A DNA stretch of 5,148 bases. Origin: Bacillota bacterium. GTDB taxonomy: Bacteria; Bacillota; Limnochordia; Limnochordales; ZCTH02-B6. The notes below the pieces were generated by a model, which saw only the letters and a list, made by a program, of their open reading frames with translations, was not told the origin of the DNA and made no database searches. This document shows positions 1-5,148 of this stretch, piece after piece. Position numbers and translations under genes: made by a program. The stretch lies in assembly GCA_003387805.1 (NCBI GenBank), contig QGSR01000155.1, forward strand, positions 1 through 5,148. The letters run 5' to 3'. Position 1 is the stretch's first letter. Each line of letters starts with the position of its first letter.

Positions 1-732
1 AAAAAGCCCTTCGCCACCGAGGCGGAAACGCCCAGCGTGCCGGGGGCCCCCGGGGCCTTGGAAGTGCCGGGGCCGGCGCTGGCCGGGGCGGCCGGGACGG
101 CGGTGCTGAAACGGGCGCTGCCCGCCGGCGCCGCCGCGGACCCCGTGTGGCGGGCCGCCGAGCTGTCTTTGACGTGCGTGGACCCCGGCCCCGCCGTGGT
201 GGCCGACGGCGCCCTGGCGCTGCACGTGTCGCGGGTGTCGGGCACCCCGCCCGGGTCCATGACGGCCGCGGTGGACATCGTCGTCGACGGCGCGGTGCGC
301 CGCACCGTCATGGTGCGCTGCGACGCGCTGGTGGCGCTGGACGTGCCGGTGGTGACGGCGCCCGTGGCCCGGCACGATGCGCTGACCGAAGACAACGTCG
401 CGGTGGAACGCCGCGAGTTTGCCAGCCTGCCCCGGGGGCTGCTGCTGCCCGAGGCGGTGCTGGCCGGCCCGGGCGCCGGCCTGCGGGCGACCCGGCCTTT
501 GACCCCGGGCACGGTGCTGACCGACTCCATGGTGGAGGCGGCGCCCGTGGTGCTGCGGGGCGCGCCGGTGACCATCGTGGCCGCTACGGCCCGCATCCAC
601 GTGGCGGCGCCGGGCGTGGCGCTGGAGGACGGGCGCGTCGGCGACGTCATCCGGGTGCAGAACAGCCTTTCAGGACAAGTGATTCGGGCGCGAGTGGCCG
701 CCGCGGACCGAGTGGAGGCTATCGTGCCGTGA
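1..732 (+). CDS. flgA: FlgA, flagellar P-ring formation chaperone (5' partial)
   Basis: Periplasmic chaperone that helps FlgI assemble into the P ring around the rod. The frame is open to base 1, giving 243 residues in the window. The GTG at 37 is an unlikely start: it has no well-placed ribosome site and would leave an exported protein without a signal peptide, so the true start lies upstream. About residues 118-243 form the SAF-type C-terminal half typical of FlgA. Visible landmarks are APVARHDALTEDNV, the turn RATRPLTPGTVLTDSMVE, a V-x-LRGAPVTIVA strand, and the ending GRVGDVIRVQNSLSGQVIRA. These match the family pattern (R-x-I-x-G-x-x-L, G-x-V-x-V, G-x-x-G-x-x-I-x-V-x-N). The N-terminal half carries two cysteines (window residues 59 and 107), the only ones predicted in any mature product of this cluster except possibly beyond the window edge. 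The first 30 or so visible residues are a Pro/Gly/Ala-rich linker. It is followed by flgH after 44 bases. Family call is confident; the 5' end is not seen. Confidence 0.9.
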   Translation, partial: KKPFATEAETPSVPGAPGALEVPGPALAGAAGTAVLKRALPAGAAADPVWRAAELSLTCVDPGPAVVADGALALHVSRVSGTPPGSMTAAVDIVVDGAVRRTVMVRCDALVALDVPVVTAPVARHDALTEDNVAVERREFASLPRGLLLPEAVLAGPGAGLRATRPLTPGTVLTDSMVEAAPVVLRGAPVTIVAATARIHVAAPGVALEDGRVGDVIRVQNSLSGQVIRARVAAADRVEAIVP

Positions 733-740
733 ACGCAGGG

Positions 741-758
741 CCCGCCGCGCGAGGCGGG
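741..758 (+). promoter_or_regulatory. Inverted repeat just upstream of the flgH ribosome site
   Basis: CCCGCC (741-746) and GGCGGG (753-758) are perfect complements around a 6-base loop, ending 4 bases before the flgH AGGAG. No T-run follows, so it is not an intrinsic terminator. A six-pair GC stem can arise by chance at this composition. A role in mRNA stability or in flgH translation is speculative. Confidence 0.3.
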
Positions 759-762
759 AGAA

Positions 763-767
763 AGGAG
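763..767 (+). promoter_or_regulatory. Ribosome binding site of flgH
   Basis: AGGAG lies within the purine run GGGAGAAAGGAG, 9 bases before the GTG at 777. It decides the flgH start, because the open frame extends far upstream through flgA (back to base 147) only as a shadow. Translation from 777 begins directly with a signal peptide. Confidence 0.75.
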
Positions 768-776
768 CGGACGCCC

Positions 777-1379
777 GTGCTCAGCATAAGGAAGCAGTGG
801 CGGCTGCCGGCGGCCGTGCTGGCGCTCATCGCGGTGCTGGCCGCCTGGGCGCCGGCCGCGGGAGCCACGTCGCTCTGGAGCGAAGGAGATTCGCTGTTTT
901 CGGATCGCAAAGCCCGCCGCGTGGGCGATCTGGTGACCATCATCATCGTGGAGCGGGCCCAGGCGACCCAGTCCACCGCCACCCAGGCGGGCCAGGACGC
1001 CGCGCTGCAGCTGGGCCCCATTTCGCTGGCGGACATCGTGCCCGTCATCCCGCCCATCAGCGCGTCGGGCAGCGACAGCAACGCGGCCCGGGGCAGCACC
1101 ACCCGGGGGGGCTCGCTGAACGCCCGCATGACGGCGCAGGTGGTGGACGTGCTGCCCAACGGCAATCTGCTCATTGAGGGGCGGCAGACCATCATCGTCA
1201 ACGAAGAAGAGCAGATCATCGTCGTCAGCGGCATCGTGCGCCCGCAGGACATCGCGCCGGACAACACGGTGCTGTCCACCTTTATTGCGGACGCGACCAT
1301 CACGTATTCGGGCACCGGGCCCATCGCGGAGAAGCAGAAGCCCGGCTTGCTGACGCGGCTTTTGAACTGGCTGTTTTGA
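777..1379 (+). CDS. flgH: FlgH, flagellar L-ring protein (no lipobox cysteine)
   Basis: Subunit of the L ring, the outer-membrane bushing through which the flagellar rod passes. The 200-residue product starts at GTG 777 behind a good ribosome site. Residues 1-30 are a signal peptide: basic start (SIRKQWR), hydrophobic core (AAVLALIAVLAAW), and a probable signal peptidase I site AGA|TS. FlgH hallmarks follow: SLFSDRKARRVGDLVTI (39-55), ARMTAQVVDVLPNGNLLIEG (116-135), IVVSGIVRPQDIAPDNTV (148-165), ADATITYSGTGPI (171-183) and the hydrophobic end LLTRLLNWLF. Enterobacterial FlgH is an outer-membrane lipoprotein, but this protein contains no cysteine and the conserved SLW start follows the cleavage site at once, so the usual acylated N-terminal linker is absent. 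It is slightly short compared with the enterobacterial form (about 230 residues), mostly for this reason. Neighbours flgA and flgI support the call. The family is certain; the anchoring mode is inferred. Confidence 0.95.
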   Translation: MLSIRKQWRLPAAVLALIAVLAAWAPAAGATSLWSEGDSLFSDRKARRVGDLVTIIIVERAQATQSTATQAGQDAALQLGPISLADIVPVIPPISASGSDSNAARGSTTRGGSLNARMTAQVVDVLPNGNLLIEGRQTIIVNEEEQIIVVSGIVRPQDIAPDNTVLSTFIADATITYSGTGPIAEKQKPGLLTRLLNWLF

Positions 1380-1396
1380 CCTCTGGCAGCGGTTTG

Positions 1397-1416
1397 CGGG
1401 CGGCGCCGGCCGCCCG
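1397..1416 (+). promoter_or_regulatory. Strong GC hairpin between flgH and flgI
   Basis: CGGGCGGC (1397-1404) and GCCGCCCG (1409-1416) pair perfectly over 8 bases around the loop GCCG. The stem ends where the purine-rich flgI ribosome site (GGGGAGGAGGG) begins. No T-run follows on either strand, so it does not look like an intrinsic terminator. It may protect or mark a processing end of the message, or modulate flgI translation; this is inference from position and stem strength only. Confidence 0.45.
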
Positions 1417-1420
1417 GGGA

Positions 1421-1425
1421 GGAGG
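1421..1425 (+). promoter_or_regulatory. Ribosome binding site of flgI
   Basis: GGAGG within GGGGAGGAGGG lies 8 bases before GTG 1434 and decides that start over the ATG at 1446. It directly abuts the hairpin at 1397-1416. Confidence 0.75.
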
Positions 1426-1433
1426 GCGTTGTC

Positions 1434-2630
1434 GTGAAACGGCATATGCTCGTCTTGATGCTGGCCGTCGCCGTCGCGACGTGCGGGGCCGCGGCCTTCG
1501 CGCAGGCGTCGGACGACGGGGCCGAGGCGCCCCGTGTCACGGTGACCACGGTTCCTTCGCCGTCCGCGGCGTCCACGCCGCATCAGCCGACGGTGCGGGT
1601 GAAAGATATCGCCCGGTTTGAGGGCGTACGGGACAATCAGCTGTTCGGCATGGGGCTCGTCATCGGCCTGGAAGGCACCGGGGACGGACGGGGCAGCCAG
1701 GCCAACGTCCAGATGGTGGCCAACATGCTGGAGCGGTTCGGCATCACGGTGGACCGCGAGGCGCTGCGGCTGCGCAACGTGGCCGCGGTGATGGTGACCG
1801 CCGATTTGCCGGCCTTCGTGCGGCCGGGCGACCGCATCGACGTCACGGTGTCGTCGTTCGGCGACGCTCGCAGCCTCCAGGGCGGCTTTTTGCTGCAAAC
1901 GCCTCTGGAGGCGGCCGACGGGCGCGTGTACGCGGTCGCGCAGGGGCCCGTGTCCATCGGCGGCTTCAACGTGCGGGCCGGCGGCTCGGAGGTGCAGCGC
2001 AACCACACCGCCGTGGGCATCGTGCCCGGCGGCGCCATCGTGGAGCGGTCGGTGCCCGCCGAGGTGCTGCAGGGCGACCGGCTGACCTTGATCCTGCACG
2101 AGCCGGACTTTACGACCGCGGCCCGGGTGGCCGAGGCCATCAACCGGGTGTTCACGCCGGATACGGCCCGGGCGCTGGACCGCAGCGCCATCGAGGTGCG
2201 GGTGCCGTCGATTTTCATGAGCCAGCCGGTAGAATTTATCGCCCTGGTCGAAGAGATCGAGGTGACGCCCGACGCGCCCGCGCGGGTGGTCATCAATGAG
2301 CGGACGGGTACCATCGTCATGGGGCACCGGGCCCGCATCGCCACGGTGGCGGTGGCCCACGGCGGCCTGACGGTGCGGGTGGAGACGGAACCGCAGTTCG
2401 GCTTCCTGCCGCCGGCCGAGGAGGGCGGCGCCCCGACGCCGGTGGTGGTGGAGACGACCCGCATTGACGTGCAGGAAGGCGGCGACGTGGTGCTGATTCA
2501 GGGCGGCGCCAGCGTCGAGGACGTGGTGCAGGCGCTGAACGCCATCGGCGCGTCGCCCAGGGACATTATCGCGGTCCTGCAGGCCATCAAGGCGGCAGGA
2601 GCATTGTACGGCGAGCTGGAAGTTCTCTGA
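1434..2630 (+). CDS. flgI: FlgI, flagellar P-ring protein
   Basis: Subunit of the P ring, the periplasmic bushing bound to peptidoglycan around the rod. The 398-residue product starts at GTG 1434 behind a strong ribosome site. Residues 1-23 form a signal peptide, with a likely cut at AFA|QA. Family hallmarks in order: RVKDIARFEGV (55-65), NQLFGMGLVIGLEGTGD (68-84), GDRIDVTVSSFGDARSLQGG (132-151), VYAVAQGPVSIGGF (165-178), VVINERTGTIVMG (285-297) and the C-terminal helix NAIGASPRDIIAVLQAIKAA (369-388). Residues about 24-52 are an extra Ser/Thr/Pro/Ala-rich stretch between the signal peptide and the first conserved block, which makes the protein longer than the usual 360-370 residues. The only cysteine is residue 17, inside the signal peptide, so the mature protein cannot form the disulfide known in the E. 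coli protein. The gene lies 54 bases after flgH and 40 before flgJ. The call is certain. Confidence 0.97.
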   Translation: MKRHMLVLMLAVAVATCGAAAFAQASDDGAEAPRVTVTTVPSPSAASTPHQPTVRVKDIARFEGVRDNQLFGMGLVIGLEGTGDGRGSQANVQMVANMLERFGITVDREALRLRNVAAVMVTADLPAFVRPGDRIDVTVSSFGDARSLQGGFLLQTPLEAADGRVYAVAQGPVSIGGFNVRAGGSEVQRNHTAVGIVPGGAIVERSVPAEVLQGDRLTLILHEPDFTTAARVAEAINRVFTPDTARALDRSAIEVRVPSIFMSQPVEFIALVEEIEVTPDAPARVVINERTGTIVMGHRARIATVAVAHGGLTVRVETEPQFGFLPPAEEGGAPTPVVVETTRIDVQEGGDVVLIQGGASVEDVVQALNAIGASPRDIIAVLQAIKAAGALYGELEVL

Positions 2631-2670
2631 AAGCGGTCGTGAGCGAAGGCGGCGGAAGGGGCGAGGAAAC

Positions 2671-3168
2671 GTGACGGAACCCGTCGACGGAGCGGGCATG
2701 AGGCCCGTCCCGGCCGATGCATCCACGGTGCGGCGCGCAGGCGCCCGGGCCGAGGCGGCGGCCGCGGCCAACACCGGACCCGCGCCCGATCTGCCTCCTC
2801 CTTCCGCCGGCGAAGCGGCCCGCCTGCAGTGGGCCGCGGAGCAGCTGGAGTCTCTGTTCATCAACGAGCTGTGGAAGAGCATGCGCCGGACCGTCAACAA
2901 GACGGGCATGTTCGATGGCCCGGGCGTGCAGCTGTTTGAGGAAATGCTGGACGAGGAGCGCTCCAAGGTCATGGCCCGGGCCGGCGGCCTGGGGCTGGCC
3001 GCGCTCCTGTACGAGCAGCTGTCTCAGTACCTCCCCGAGGCGCCCCGCGGCGACGCCGCGGCGGCAGCCGTCCATCCTGCCGACGAACAAGCCGGCCCGG
3101 AGGCCGACGAGCCGGGCCCGACGACGGACGAGCCGAAGCTCCCGCCCGCCGACGAACCCGCCCCGTAG
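2671..3168 (+). CDS. flgJ: FlgJ-type rod-binding protein, single domain
   Basis: Homologue of the N-terminal half of FlgJ, which binds the growing rod and acts as its scaffold or cap. It has 165 residues from GTG 2671; the purine tracts AAGGGG (2656-2661) and GAGGA (2663-2667) precede it. Residues 54-116 are the rod-binding domain: WAAEQLESLFINELWKSMR (54-72), then GMFDGPGVQLFEEMLDE (79-95), then RAGGLGLAALLYEQL (103-117). This resembles the family pattern of an A-x-x-x-E-x-L-F-x-x-x-L-x-K-S-M-R helix followed by G-x-x-x-F-x-x-M-x-D. There is no muramidase (glucosaminidase) domain, as in many non-enteric bacteria; peptidoglycan opening must come from another enzyme. About 50 N-terminal residues are Ala/Pro-rich and disordered-looking. 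The last 29 are an acidic Pro-rich tail with repeated DEP units. No signal peptide is seen, as expected for a protein exported by the flagellar secretion system. Position after flgI supports the call. Confidence 0.88.
   Translation: MTEPVDGAGMRPVPADASTVRRAGARAEAAAAANTGPAPDLPPPSAGEAARLQWAAEQLESLFINELWKSMRRTVNKTGMFDGPGVQLFEEMLDEERSKVMARAGGLGLAALLYEQLSQYLPEAPRGDAAAAAVHPADEQAGPEADEPGPTTDEPKLPPADEPAP
3079..3165 (+). repeat. Degenerate DEP repeat at the flgJ C-terminus
   Basis: Four imperfect units of roughly seven residues occupy flgJ residues 137-165: ADEQAGP, EADEPGP, TTDEPKLP, PADEPAP. At DNA level each carries a GACGA or GACGAGCC core. The pattern looks like short tandem expansion inside a disordered tail; copy number may vary between strains. 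Confidence 0.55.
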
Positions 3169-3222
3169 CGCGGCAGGACAATGCCAGCCGGTATGGAAGA
3201 TTTTGAGACACATTCTGACCGT

Positions 3223-3229
3223 GGAGAGG
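3223..3229 (+). promoter_or_regulatory. Purine run abutting the S55-family start (unusual RBS)
   Basis: GGAGAGG lies directly against ATG 3230 with no spacer, too close to serve that start as a normal Shine-Dalgarno site. Alternative in-frame starts are GTG 3221 (no clear site ahead) and TTG 3203, with GGAAG at 3195-3199 only 3 bases ahead. All leave a usable signal peptide, so the start remains open. Confidence 0.3.
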
Positions 3230-5148
3230 ATGACCGCGTTGGCTTCCCTCGTCCGCCGCACCGCCACCTTGGTGTTGCTGCTGCTGTTTGCCGCCGGCGT
3301 GCAGGCCGCGGCGCGCGTGTATCCCCTGGAAGCCGTCCAGCCGGGCCTGCGGGGCACGGCGAAGACGGTTGTCCGGGGCACGGAAATCGAAACGTTCGAG
3401 GTGGAGTTTCTCGGGGTCATGCGCGACGCGGGCCCGGCCGGGGACTTGATTCTCATCCGGGCCTCGGGCGACGTCATCGATCGCACCGGCGGCATCGCGG
3501 CCGGCATGAGCGGCAGCCCCGTTTACATCGGTGATCAGCTGGTGGGCGCCATCGCCTACGCCTACTCGCTTTCGGACCACCGTATCGGCTTCGTGACGCC
3601 CATCCGCGATATGCTCGAGGTGCTGCGGATGCTGGAGCCGGACCGGGAGGCCGCGCCGGCCGTGCCCGCGGACGAGCCGGGCGCCACCGACGGCGGGCCG
3701 GCCGCCGGGCCGCTGGCGGGGACGGGCGAAGTGTCCGTGCGGGAAGTCATCCTCGCCGAGTCGTGGCAGGAGGCCGGGGAACTGGCGCGGGAGGCTCCGC
3801 CCGGCACCATGGTGTTCGCGCCGGTGCGGGCGCCCCTCTTGGCGTCCGGATTCAGCAGCCGGGCCTTCGCCCGCCTGGGCGAGGATCTGCGGGCGTTCAA
3901 CCTGGTCCCCGTGCAGGCGGGCGGGCAGGCGCCGCCCGAGGCGGCGTCCGCGCCGGCGCTGGAGCCCGGCAGCGCCTTCCGCGTGCCGCTGGTGCGGGGC
4001 GGCGTCAGCCTGACGTCCCTCGGGACCGGCCCCTACGTGGCGGGCGACCGCTTCGTCGGCTTCGGGACCTCGGTTCTCGCTAGCGGCCCCGTGGACTACG
4101 TCACCACGTCGGCCTACATCCATTATGTGGTTCCCTCCATTGACATTCCGTTTAAGATCGGCTCTGTCCTGGAGCCGGTGGGCGCTTTGACCCAGGACCG
4201 CAGCGCGGGCGTGGCGGGGCGCATCGGGCAGACGCCCCGCATGATCCCCGTGACCGTGTCGGTGCAAGACTTGGATCGCGGCGTGACGCGGACGACCAAC
4301 TTCGAAGTGGCGGCCGACGAAAGCTTTATCGTCAGCCTGGCCACCTCGGGCGCGCTGTCGGCCCTGGACCGCAGCCTGGACCGCCTGGGCCGGGGCACGG
4401 CTCGGGTCGTTTTCCGCATTGAAGGCGAAGGCATGCCCAAGCCGCTGGTGCGGGACAACCTCTACTACAGCGAGGCCGACATCGCGGCGCTGTCGCTGCT
4501 GGAATTCATGGAGGCCGTGTCCCTGGTGGTCCGCAACCGCTTCAGCCCGGTGGAGCTGACCCGCATCCAGCTCACCGCGCAAGTCGAGGAGGCCCGCTGG
4601 ACGGCCCACATCGAGCGGGCCACCCCCGACCGGCGGGAAGTGCGGCCCGGCGAGACGGTGCGCATCGAAGTGCAGCTGCGGCCGTACCGCAGCGAGCCGG
4701 TGCGGGAAGTCATCGCGCTGACGGTGCCCGAGGACGCGGCGCCCGGCTACGTGACGGTGGAGGTGCGGGGCGGCGGCTGGGGCCTTAGGCCGCCCATCGA
4801 GGCCGAAGAGGACATCGTGGACGATCCGGAGGAGGTCATCGGCATCGTCGACGACCTGGAGCGGCTCATCGACGAGTTCGTGCGGCGGGAGCGCAACAAC
4901 GAAATCGTGGCCGAGTTTTACGGCCGCCGCTCGGCCAATTTCGGCGAGACCGAGGCCGGCGACGAAGCCGCGGACGACGGCGCCGAAGAGCCCGCGGCGG
5001 TGGCGGACCTGCGGGAGGAGCCGCCGGTCGGCGTCAGCGGGTGGTTCGAGCGCCATGCGGGTGGCGGCTGGGTGGTGGAAACGCGGCCGACGCGCTACGT
5101 CATCCTCGGATCCCAGATATTCGACTTGTACATCACCGGGCCTGAAGA
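3230..5148 (+). CDS. Secreted SpoIVB/S55 peptidase-like protein (3' partial)
   Basis: No stop occurs before the window end, giving at least 639 residues from ATG 3230. Residues 1-26 are a signal peptide: LVRR, then the core TLVLLLLFAAG, with a probable cut at VQA|AA. About 30-132 resemble the serine half of an S55 domain: VQPGLRGTAKTVV, EFLGV, GDLILIR, then GGIAAGMSGSPVYIGDQLVG with candidate nucleophile Ser94, then IGFVTPIRDML. A Pro/Ala/acidic linker (136-166) and another at 228-247 flank a middle domain. Residues 265-345 match the second half of the family: GTGPYVAGDRFVGFGTSVL, TSAYIHYVVPSIDIPFKIGS, LEPVGALTQDRSAGVAGRIG. SpoIVB has its serine half after the His half and carries a PDZ domain; here the order is reversed and no PDZ is seen. 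The expected His of the FGHP-type motif is Thr280. The rest holds beta-rich segments, an acidic helical part (523-563), an acidic linker (572-604) and a final strand-rich piece that probably ends soon after the window. The substrate is unknown. It follows flgJ by 61 bases and may share its transcript. Confidence 0.75.
   Translation, partial: MTALASLVRRTATLVLLLLFAAGVQAAARVYPLEAVQPGLRGTAKTVVRGTEIETFEVEFLGVMRDAGPAGDLILIRASGDVIDRTGGIAAGMSGSPVYIGDQLVGAIAYAYSLSDHRIGFVTPIRDMLEVLRMLEPDREAAPAVPADEPGATDGGPAAGPLAGTGEVSVREVILAESWQEAGELAREAPPGTMVFAPVRAPLLASGFSSRAFARLGEDLRAFNLVPVQAGGQAPPEAASAPALEPGSAFRVPLVRGGVSLTSLGTGPYVAGDRFVGFGTSVLASGPVDYVTTSAYIHYVVPSIDIPFKIGSVLEPVGALTQDRSAGVAGRIGQTPRMIPVTVSVQDLDRGVTRTTNFEVAADESFIVSLATSGALSALDRSLDRLGRGTARVVFRIEGEGMPKPLVRDNLYYSEADIAALSLLEFMEAVSLVVRNRFSPVELTRIQLTAQVEEARWTAHIERATPDRREVRPGETVRIEVQLRPYRSEPVREVIALTVPEDAAPGYVTVEVRGGGWGLRPPIEAEEDIVDDPEEVIGIVDDLERLIDEFVRRERNNEIVAEFYGRRSANFGETEAGDEAADDGAEEPAAVADLREEPPVGVSGWFERHAGGGWVVETRPTRYVILGSQIFDLYITGPE

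Noticed and set aside
37..732. GTG at 37 as the true start of flgA
   Set aside because: The frame is open to base 1, no well-spaced ribosome site precedes it, and the product would lack a signal peptide although FlgA acts in the periplasm.
147..776. Upstream extension of the flgH frame through flgA
   Set aside because: The extension is Arg/Gly-rich shadow of flgA. The GTG at 777 has a proper ribosome site and starts a signal peptide.
1434..1505. Possible lipoprotein signal in FlgI around Cys17 (VATC)
   Set aside because: Thr before the Cys does not fit a lipobox, the Cys lies within the signal peptide, and AFA|QA six residues later is a normal signal peptidase I site. FlgI is not known as a lipoprotein.
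719..1576. Minus-strand open frame opposite flgH (285 codons)
   Set aside because: It is antisense to a certain FlgH gene and rich in Ser, Thr, Arg and Met without any motif; a composition artefact.
3172..3185. Inverted repeat GGCA/TGCC after flgJ as a terminator
   Set aside because: Only four pairs, with no T-run directly after it; too weak to call.
3181..3534. Open frame from ATG 3181 (117 codons) with AGGA upstream
   Set aside because: It overlaps the S55-family gene in another frame, reads as Arg/Gly/His-rich shadow, and has no recognisable domain; the overlapped frame carries the signal peptide and the GMSGSP motif.
2969..5056. A 695-residue open frame on the minus strand
   Set aside because: It runs opposite the S55-family and flgJ genes, reads as a low-complexity mix of Arg, Gly, His, Ala and Pro, and shows no family motif. 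Long antisense frames are expected at this GC content.

Overview
The window is a single head-to-tail run of five plus-strand genes with no gap longer than 61 bases. It holds the end of flgA (5' end outside the window), flgH, flgI, a short flgJ-type rod-binding gene, and a long secreted protein of the SpoIVB/S55 peptidase-like family that runs off the right edge. The first four build the outer part of a flagellar basal body. FlgA is the periplasmic chaperone for the P ring, FlgI is the P-ring subunit, FlgH is the L-ring subunit, and the rod-binding protein helps assemble or cap the rod.

Organism: base composition is very GC-rich, GTG starts are used for flgH, flgI and flgJ, and purine-rich Shine-Dalgarno sites precede those three genes. 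P and L rings are normally found only in cells with an outer membrane, so a diderm bacterium is likely. The S55 protein resembles SpoIVB of spore-forming Firmicutes in its GMSGSP serine motif. A GC-rich diderm Firmicute (for example the Limnochordia) would fit both signals. This is inference, because S55-domain proteins also occur in other diderm phyla and no rRNA or other marker is present.

Layout: 1-732 flgA (partial); 777-1379 flgH; 1434-2630 flgI; 2671-3168 flgJ rod-binding domain only; about 3230 to beyond 5148 the S55-family protein. Spacings of 44, 54, 40 and 61 bases, with no visible terminator or promoter, suggest one transcript that starts upstream of the window. GC-rich inverted repeats sit directly in front of the ribosome sites of flgH and flgI.

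Main points of interest: FlgH has no cysteine at all, so it cannot be a lipoprotein like the enterobacterial L-ring protein. The S55 protein keeps the nucleophile-type GMSGSP motif but has Thr where the family usually shows the His of an FGHP-type motif, which raises the possibility of an inactive or altered protease. Its place directly behind the ring genes is also unexplained. I see no mobile element, CRISPR array, RNA gene or toxin system. The region is mostly an ordinary flagellar operon with an unusual last gene.
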